A stretch of DNA of 62,208 nucleotides from Bacteroidota bacterium (GTDB taxonomy: Bacteria > Bacteroidota > Bacteroidia > Bacteroidales > Paludibacteraceae): positions 1 through 62,208 of the forward strand of contig JAJYBB010000017.1 in NCBI GenBank assembly GCA_021779195.1, in the 5' to 3' direction. Shown one piece after another: positions 56,721 to 62,208 of the stretch. Both the position numbers and the translations under genes were made by a program. The notes beneath the pieces were generated by a model. It saw nothing but the letters and a program-made list of their open reading frames with translations, made no database searches and had not been told where the DNA came from. Numbering within the stretch: position 1 is the first letter of the stretch; every line of letters starts with the position of its first letter.

Positions 56721-58025
56721 TCAGATTCTTTGAATATTAGCTCCCAATGCGTTTAACCGTTTATCGATGTTTTCATAACCACGATCAATTTGGTCGATGT
56801 TGTGAATAATGCTAATCCCATCGGCAGCCATTGCCGCGATAAGTAATGCAATACCTGCACGTATATCGGGAGAACTCATGACCGCTGCACGTAGATGCAA
56901 TTGATTTCCCTGTCCATTAACCGTGGCACGATGTGGATCGCAAAGGATAATCTGTGCACCCATATCTATAAGTTTGTCGACAAAAAACAAGCGGCTTTCG
57001 AACATTTTTTGATGAATTAGCACGCTGCCTTTTGCTTTCGTGGCGATCACCAAAAATACACTTATTAAATCGGGAGTCAATCCAGGCCATGGTGCATCGG
57101 CAATATTCATAATGGATCCATCGATAAACGATTCGATAGCATATTCTTTTTGATACGGGATAAAGATGTCATCACCTTTTTGTTCAAGCTGTATGCCCAT
57201 TCGGCGAAAACTATCGGGGATAATTCCCAGTTGATGATAAGCCACATCCCGAATGGTAATTTCAGAGCACGTCATGGCTGCCATCCCGATAAAACTACCA
57301 ATTTCAATCATATCCGGTAAGATGCGATGATCGCATCCATGCAGATTTTCTACGCCTTGGATGGTAAGTAAATTTGATCCTACTCCACTTATTTTTGCAC
57401 CCATATTGTTTAACATAAGGCAAAGTTGCTGAATGTAAGGTTCACACGCAGCATTGTAAATAGAGGTTTTGCCTTCGGCAAGCACAGCTGCCATCACGAT
57501 ATTGGCTGTACCGGTTACCGATGCCTCATCGAGCAACATATAGCAGCCTTTTAGTTTATCTGCTTTGATTTCAAACCTTTTTGCATCGGCATTGTATTGA
57601 AATTCGGCTCCTAATTTCTGAATTCCGAGGAAATGAGTATCTAATCTGCGCCGACCGATTTTATCACCACCGGGTTTAGGTATCATCGCCCAACCGAAAC
57701 GTGAAATAAGTGGACCCACTATCATAATGGATCCTCGTAAAGCTGCACTTTTCTGATAAAAATCGGCGGTTAATAAATAATCCAAGTGAATATTTTTTGC
57801 CGTGAAACGATAAGTGGAAACATTTATTTTTTCAACTATCACACCCATATCTGATAGTAAATGTATCAGATTGTTGACATCTAATATATCAGGCAAGTTA
57901 TTTATGGTAACGGTTTCAGAGGTAAGCAGCACTGCACATATTACCTGCAATGCTTCGTTTTTAGCGCCTTGAGGAGTGATGGAGCCATGCAATTGTAGTC
58001 CGCCCTCGATTTGGAATGATGCCAT
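56721..58025 (-). CDS. murA: UDP-N-acetylglucosamine 1-carboxyvinyltransferase MurA
   Basis: This is the first committed step of peptidoglycan synthesis, transfer of enolpyruvate from PEP to UDP-GlcNAc in the cytoplasm. The 434-residue protein has both inverse alpha/beta domains, with Lys22 in GAKNEALQ, the LRASASLV-equivalent LRAAVMSSPDIRAG and the C-terminal IDRGYENIDKRLNALGANI. The active-site loop reads PKPGGDKIGRRRLDTH, aligning with PGGCTIGARPVDLH of E. coli MurA. Residue 121 is therefore Asp where fosfomycin-sensitive enzymes have the reactive Cys115. Cys-to-Asp at this position is known to give fosfomycin resistance while keeping activity. It is downstream of the DUF4290 gene by 119 bases, an arrangement common in Bacteroidota. 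Confidence 0.96.
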   Translation of the reverse strand: MASFQIEGGLQLHGSITPQGAKNEALQVICAVLLTSETVTINNLPDILDVNNLIHLLSDMGVIVEKINVSTYRFTAKNIHLDYLLTADFYQKSAALRGSIMIVGPLISRFGWAMIPKPGGDKIGRRRLDTHFLGIQKLGAEFQYNADAKRFEIKADKLKGCYMLLDEASVTGTANIVMAAVLAEGKTSIYNAACEPYIQQLCLMLNNMGAKISGVGSNLLTIQGVENLHGCDHRILPDMIEIGSFIGMAAMTCSEITIRDVAYHQLGIIPDSFRRMGIQLEQKGDDIFIPYQKEYAIESFIDGSIMNIADAPWPGLTPDLISVFLVIATKAKGSVLIHQKMFESRLFFVDKLIDMGAQIILCDPHRATVNGQGNQLHLRAAVMSSPDIRAGIALLIAAMAADGISIIHNIDQIDRGYENIDKRLNALGANIQRI

Positions 58026-58144
58026 GTGGTTGGTTTTTTCGAGTTCCGTATTTTTGATTCAAAGCCTCCCGATGCCGGCAACCGGGTGATTTGCCTTATG
58101 TTTTTGCAATTTGAAAAATTTGAAACGGTTCAGCGTTTCAAGTA

Positions 58145-58732
58145 TTATTTTTTCTTACGCGGATTATTTTTTTTGTTGTAAAGCACATCTTTTGATTCAA
58201 CTAATTTCAAAAAGTCATCAGAAATATCTAATTTTCCCTTTGAAAGTTCGCGTAAATCGTCAAATATCTTTCTGTCGTCAACTACTTCCTTGTTCCATGT
58301 CAGAAAACATTTTTTCATTTGGTTGGCAATCAGTTTAATAAGTTCGTTCTTCTCTTCGCCATCGGGATAAATGGCTACCTTCTCAATCATTTCTTCCAGA
58401 GTGCGTCCATAATGTTGATACCGAATCCTGGATTTTTTGTAGGGAATGGAGTCTGGTCGGGTGAATAGATTTTCGGCTTGAAGAATTTCATACGGAAAAT
58501 CTATATCCAACTGAAAATTCGACATGATTGCCAAGTGATCCCACAACTTATGTTTAAAATCATTTACATCGCGCAGGTATGGAAATAAGTTACCCATAAT
58601 ATTGATAATCGTTTTCACGCAACGGGTGCGTTCTTCTCTGTCCTCAATTGTAAGTGCATGACTTACCATTTGTTGTATATTTCTGCCATATTCAGGCATG
58701 ATTAGTTTTCCTTGTAAAGTTGCGTATTCCAT
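58145..58732 (-). CDS. DUF4290 domain protein
   Basis: This is a 195-residue cytoplasmic protein of unknown function, conserved in Bacteroidota. It begins MEYATLQGKLIMPEYGRNIQQMV and contains RCVKTIINIMGNLFPYLRDV and FKHKLWDHLAIMSNFQLDID, the characteristic stretches of the family. It is predicted mostly helical and soluble, with no signal peptide and a very basic C-terminal tail (NKKNNPRKKK). The family is regularly found just before murA, as here, which hints at a link to cell-wall precursor synthesis, but no activity is established. Confidence 0.85.
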   Translation of the reverse strand: MEYATLQGKLIMPEYGRNIQQMVSHALTIEDREERTRCVKTIINIMGNLFPYLRDVNDFKHKLWDHLAIMSNFQLDIDFPYEILQAENLFTRPDSIPYKKSRIRYQHYGRTLEEMIEKVAIYPDGEEKNELIKLIANQMKKCFLTWNKEVVDDRKIFDDLRELSKGKLDISDDFLKLVESKDVLYNKKNNPRKKK

Positions 58733-58936
58733 AATTGTAAGTGGTTGAGAATTGTTGCAAAAGTAATTATTTTTTTCGGGTTCTGCATGGAGTTTTATGA
58801 ATTACTTTGATGCCTTCGATAAACAAAAATTCTGAGCTGATAAAAGTTGTTTGTTGTGAGTCGGATATTTTTAGCGGTTAGAACAGCTATGAATATTTTA
58901 AGTTTTTTCGAATATTCTATTTTAATGTGTTGAAAA

Positions 58937-60706
58937 TCAACTTTCTCTTTTGTTGTTCATGAGCAGATTTACGGCATCTTGCATTGAACCGGCTTTTTGC
59001 ACGTTTCCACCATTGATGAAATAAATATTATCTGCATTTTCAATGGTGTTAAGTCGGTGTGCAATGATGATGCGGGTAGCTGATTGAGGCAATTTTGCTA
59101 AAATTTCATTGAGTAGTTGTTCAGTTACAGTGTCGATGTTGGCTGTTGCTTCGTCTAAAATCAGAATATCGGGACGCCGAATGACGGCGCGGATAAATGC
59201 CAGTAATTGTTTCTGTCCTATACTCATACTCTCGTCGGTAGTATCAATCTTTCCATTCAATCCACCATCAAACCGATTGATTAAATCATCTAATCCCACT
59301 TCTTTAAGTTCTTTCATTAAGTCTTCATTGCTTAGCCCGTAAAAACAAGGATTTCCGTATAAAATATTATCTTTTACGGTTCCACTAAATAAAAAAGTTT
59401 CCTGCAATATGAATCCGATTTTTGCTACACGGGTAGCAGTATCAATAGACCGGATATCAACTCCGTTGAATAAAATCTGACCTGCATTCGGGTCGTAAAG
59501 CCGTGCTATCAATGAGGCAGTTGTCGTTTTACCGCCCCCGGTTGGTCCTACAAATGCATGGGTCATGCCGCGTTCTAAATTAAAACTGACATTGTTAAGA
59601 ACTTTGTTGTTTTCGACATAACCGAAACTCACATTCCTGAACGAAACGATGGCATCGGTTTCTTCTCGGGGGAGCGATGGAATTACCGGCAAGTTATTTT
59701 CTAAATCTAATATCTGTGAAATACGATCCCAACCGGCTAAAGCAACCTGAAAATTTGCCCAGAGCGCGGCAATTTGCCTCAATGGATTATAAAACTGAGA
59801 GACATAAGCTAAAAAACTGATTAATAAGCCAATGCTGAATTCGCCTGCGATAATTAAATAGATGCCAAATGATAATACGATGAGTTGACCGATATTAGCC
59901 AAAAATCCGTAAACCGGAGTGAAAATATTATTGGAAATGCCTGCTTTTACTGCATTTTTATAATTTTCAATATTTACGTTTTCAAATCGTTGACGGAAAT
60001 AATCGCGACGATTAAATGCAACGATCACTTTAAAATTATCTAAGCTTTCTTGTATCTCGGCACTTAAAAGTCCTGTACTTCTCAGGCTCACGGTATTGCG
60101 GTTTTTTACCCAAAGCGAGACCGACCGCGTAAAGATCCAGAGAATAAAAGCGGGAGTTAATGCGGCTAAAGCTAATATGGGTTTGATCGAAAATAAAAAT
60201 ACGCCTGCACCAATCATTGTGAAAATACTGCTCATAAATTGGACAAGCGATTGTGAAAAAAACTGATTAATTTTATCGGTATCATTATTCACCCTTGAAA
60301 TTAGATCGCCGGCTTTGTTTTGAGTGAAAAACTCGAAAGGTAATTCCTGTAATTTATTAAAAACCGTGTTCCGTAAGTTAAAAAGCATCCGTTGTCCGAC
60401 GCGACCCATCAATTGAGCCTGTGCATTTCCGCTGACTAAAGCCAGTACATAAACGACAAACAATAATAGGGCAAAATGTAGTACACCTGTATAATGTTTT
60501 GTAACGATAAAAGTATCAACGGCGTGTCCTAATAAATAGGGCCCAATTAAATTTAAGCCTGAGTTAAAAAAAATGAATATCAGAGCAATATATAAATTCT
60601 TCCGTTCTTTGCCCATCAACGTCAACAATCGTTTTATTGTTGTTGAGGCATTTACTTTTTCGGAGGATTCCGATTTTTCTTTTCGTATACTGAGGTTATA
60701 ATTCAT
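58937..60706 (-). CDS. ABC transporter, fused permease and ATP-binding protein (exporter type)
   Basis: This is a 589-residue half-transporter of the inner membrane, working as a dimer. Six transmembrane helices fill about 35-325. The nucleotide-binding domain follows with Walker A GPTGGGKTTT from residue 387, a Q-loop (FILQETFLFSGTVKDNILYG), the signature SIGQKQ, Walker B ILILDEATANID and the H-loop His in IIAHRLNTI. The signature has Ile in place of the first Gly of the usual SGGQ. Architecture is that of multidrug or lipid exporters (MsbA/MdlB-like). It is 41 bases downstream of the SDR gene and probably co-transcribed. Substrate is unknown. Confidence 0.94.
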   Translation of the reverse strand: MNYNLSIRKEKSESSEKVNASTTIKRLLTLMGKERKNLYIALIFIFFNSGLNLIGPYLLGHAVDTFIVTKHYTGVLHFALLLFVVYVLALVSGNAQAQLMGRVGQRMLFNLRNTVFNKLQELPFEFFTQNKAGDLISRVNNDTDKINQFFSQSLVQFMSSIFTMIGAGVFLFSIKPILALAALTPAFILWIFTRSVSLWVKNRNTVSLRSTGLLSAEIQESLDNFKVIVAFNRRDYFRQRFENVNIENYKNAVKAGISNNIFTPVYGFLANIGQLIVLSFGIYLIIAGEFSIGLLISFLAYVSQFYNPLRQIAALWANFQVALAGWDRISQILDLENNLPVIPSLPREETDAIVSFRNVSFGYVENNKVLNNVSFNLERGMTHAFVGPTGGGKTTTASLIARLYDPNAGQILFNGVDIRSIDTATRVAKIGFILQETFLFSGTVKDNILYGNPCFYGLSNEDLMKELKEVGLDDLINRFDGGLNGKIDTTDESMSIGQKQLLAFIRAVIRRPDILILDEATANIDTVTEQLLNEILAKLPQSATRIIIAHRLNTIENADNIYFINGGNVQKAGSMQDAVNLLMNNKRES

Positions 60707-60747
60707 TTTTTATAATTACAAGTTCATCGGTGATCAATATTCAATCA

Positions 60748-61533
60748 TTATTTATGCAGCATCATTCGGATTAACTTTACCATTAGTCTTCTTTTCGTGA
60801 GAAATTCAATCCGGTCGTACTGTTTTGTGCTTCGAAGTAAGCGTTCCGACAAAAAACGGGTAACTTTTTCAGGATCTTCGGCTAAGAAACGTAGAACTCT
60901 ATCAAATTGTTTTGCCTCTTCCTTTGTTCGCGGGTCAGTCGTGTTTTTTAGAAAATCGGTACGAACCATGCCCGGACTGAGAATGCCTAACTGTACAGGC
61001 GTGCCTTCTAATTCGGCAGAAACGGATTTGCTGAAATAGTGCAATGCTCGTTTGGTGGTTCCGTATAACGACATTTTGTTCATTATCCTGCCATCGCTTC
61101 CAAATCCTTCCATATTGAAAATTTTTCCCCAACCTTGTTTCAACATTTCTCCGGCTGCGGTTTTCGTACCAAGCATTACCCCGATAATATTTGTTTCAAC
61201 ACTCTGTTTGATGTCATTTTCTGAAATTTGAACAAACAACCGGTTTGGCTGAGGCACTCCGGCATTGTTGATCCAGATATCTACTTTCCAAAAAGTCTGA
61301 ATTGCTTTGTCGAACAATTGTTTGTGTGTTTGTTCAATTGTTATACTGCCGCTCACTCCTTCCACTTGTTGACTGATTTTACGAAGTTTGATCAAAGCGG
61401 CATTCAAATGTTCTGGATTTTTCCCATTGATAATTAATTGATGTCCAGCCTGAAGTAACTCCGTGGCAAGTCCGAGTCCGATTCCGCGTGTACTTCCTGT
61501 AATTACAATTGTTTTGGGCTGCATGTTTTCCAT
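60748..61533 (-). CDS. Short-chain dehydrogenase/reductase
   Basis: This is a 261-residue cytoplasmic NAD(P)-dependent oxidoreductase of the classical SDR type. The cofactor motif TGSTRGIGLG is near the N-terminus, NNAG follows in WINNAGVPQP, and the catalytic Tyr157 and Lys161 lie in LYGTTKRAL. The Arg after the glycine motif hints at NADPH use. The C-terminal third contains KYDRIEFLTKRRLM, a basic region not typical of soluble SDRs. The substrate is unknown. The ABC exporter gene lies 41 bases downstream. Confidence 0.9.
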   Translation of the reverse strand: MENMQPKTIVITGSTRGIGLGLATELLQAGHQLIINGKNPEHLNAALIKLRKISQQVEGVSGSITIEQTHKQLFDKAIQTFWKVDIWINNAGVPQPNRLFVQISENDIKQSVETNIIGVMLGTKTAAGEMLKQGWGKIFNMEGFGSDGRIMNKMSLYGTTKRALHYFSKSVSAELEGTPVQLGILSPGMVRTDFLKNTTDPRTKEEAKQFDRVLRFLAEDPEKVTRFLSERLLRSTKQYDRIEFLTKRRLMVKLIRMMLHK

Positions 61534-61839
61534 TGTTTTTTAAATTTTTATGATAAATACAGTTTGAGAATAAGGTGTCAATTTAAAAACTGTAAATTTT
61601 TTTAATAAACGAAAGACATCTTACACGTTGAATTTAATAAATAATTGAAAGTCTTTGTTTTTCAGGCAGTCTTCACTCATTATTACGATTCTCTTTCTGG
61701 CGTTTCCGAGCTTAAGCATTTTGAAAATTACTTTTCATGGGCAATTGTTTACAAAACTATAAAAAAAATCGAAGCGCGATCAATTATTTGAAAGTAATTT
61801 CATTTCTTTGTAATTCATATTTATTTTAAAATACAAGGA
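61534..61839. other. Divergent intergenic region between the SDR and Sir2 genes
   Basis: This AT-rich stretch of about 306 bases has no reading frame or notable repeat. TTTCTTTG at 61803-61810, one base off TAnnTTTG, may be the -7 element of the Sir2 gene. Confidence 0.4.
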
Positions 61840-62208
61840 ATGAAAAACTTAATTGTTTTAACTGGAGCCGGTATCAGTGCTGAAAGTGGACTGGGCACCT
61901 TTCGGGATTCAGGAGGGCTCTGGGAAAAATATCGTGTCGAAGAAGTGGCTACTCCCGAAGCTTGGGAGCAAAATAGAGCTTTGGTTACCGACTTTTACAA
62001 TCAACGCCGAAAACAATTGCTGACCGTTGAACCCAACGAAGCCCACAAAATTTTGGCACAGTTTGAGGAATTTTTCAATGTGCAAATTATTACGCAAAAT
62101 GTTGATAATCTGCATGAACGTGCAGGGAGTAGCCATGTGTTACATTTGCACGGTGAACTGAATAAAATGCGTTCAACCGGACCTGATGCTGAAGTTTTTG
62201 AATTAAGT
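61840..62208 (+). CDS. NAD-dependent protein deacylase, Sir2 family (5' part, cut by the window end)
   Basis: The first 123 codons of a sirtuin are present; the frame is open to the end of the window. The NAD-binding motif TGAGISAESGLGTFRD is at residues 8-23. QNVDNLHERAG and the catalytic His in LHLHGE follow at the expected distance. Bacterial sirtuins of this CobB type remove acetyl or succinyl groups from lysine. The ATG at 61840 is preceded by AAGGA directly adjoining it and gives the standard sirtuin start MKNLIVLTGAG. The zinc-binding and C-terminal parts lie outside. Confidence 0.92.
   Translation, partial: MKNLIVLTGAGISAESGLGTFRDSGGLWEKYRVEEVATPEAWEQNRALVTDFYNQRRKQLLTVEPNEAHKILAQFEEFFNVQIITQNVDNLHERAGSSHVLHLHGELNKMRSTGPDAEVFELS

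Noticed and set aside
1-62208. tRNA or rRNA genes, CRISPR arrays, insertion sequences, integrases or phage genes
   Set aside because: I looked for T-loop motifs, regularly spaced repeats and transposase-like frames and found none that hold up.

Overview
The window is an AT-rich chromosomal segment from a member of the Bacteroidota, most likely the order Bacteroidales. The evidence is two SusC/SusD pairs, type IX secretion (T9SS) C-terminal sorting domains, a DUF4290 gene beside murA, lipoproteins with Bacteroidota-style lipoboxes, promoters of the TTG-N19/20-TAnnTTTG type, and no obvious Shine-Dalgarno sequences. A Paludibacter-like or related pectin-degrading fermenter would fit, but I cannot name the genus. 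I found no rRNA, tRNA, CRISPR array, insertion sequence or phage gene.

Layout. (1) 1-9.4 kb, core functions: the Lon protease and a TetR-type regulator; a 0.9-kb gap holding a candidate small RNA or leader; a bifunctional proline dehydrogenase/P5C dehydrogenase; and a convergent MATE exporter. (2) 9.9-28.6 kb, minus strand: one long outer-membrane operon, in transcription order FAS1 lipoprotein, SusC, SusD, FAS1 lipoprotein, FAS1 lipoprotein, SusC, SusD. After a hairpin and a separate promoter comes a large Ig-like T9SS-secreted protein. No enzyme is encoded in it. Two of the FAS1 lipoproteins and the T9SS protein appear to share a C-terminal module of about 200 residues. This is the best candidate for a little-described surface system in the window. 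(3) 29.1-52.8 kb, a pectin island: a divergent GH43, a PAP2 phosphatase, a PL1 pectate lyase, GH43, GH43, GH95, GH27, a PL11 rhamnogalacturonan lyase fused to autotransporter-type beta-strand repeats and a T9SS tail, a PL26-like exo-rhamnogalacturonan lyase fused to a YesU-like domain, a sialate-O-acetylesterase-type esterase and a PL4 rhamnogalacturonan lyase. (4) 53.0-62.2 kb, housekeeping: a fructose-6-phosphate aldolase-type transaldolase, a polysaccharide deacetylase, an AlaX-like tRNA-editing protein, MtgA, LipB; then on the minus strand MurA (with Asp in place of the fosfomycin-target Cys), DUF4290, an ABC exporter and an SDR; and finally the start of a Sir2 deacylase cut by the window end.

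How it may work together (inference). The pectin island has lyases for homogalacturonan (PL1) and the rhamnogalacturonan-I backbone (PL4, PL11, PL26), a deacetylating esterase, and side-chain enzymes for arabinan or xylan (GH43), terminal fucose or L-galactose (GH95) and alpha-galactose or beta-L-arabinopyranose (GH27). It has no SusCD or regulator of its own, while the neighbouring SusCD/FAS1 operon has no enzymes. The two may form one split utilisation locus in which the FAS1 and T9SS proteins take the place of the usual surface glycan-binding proteins. Co-regulation and substrate are not shown by the sequence.
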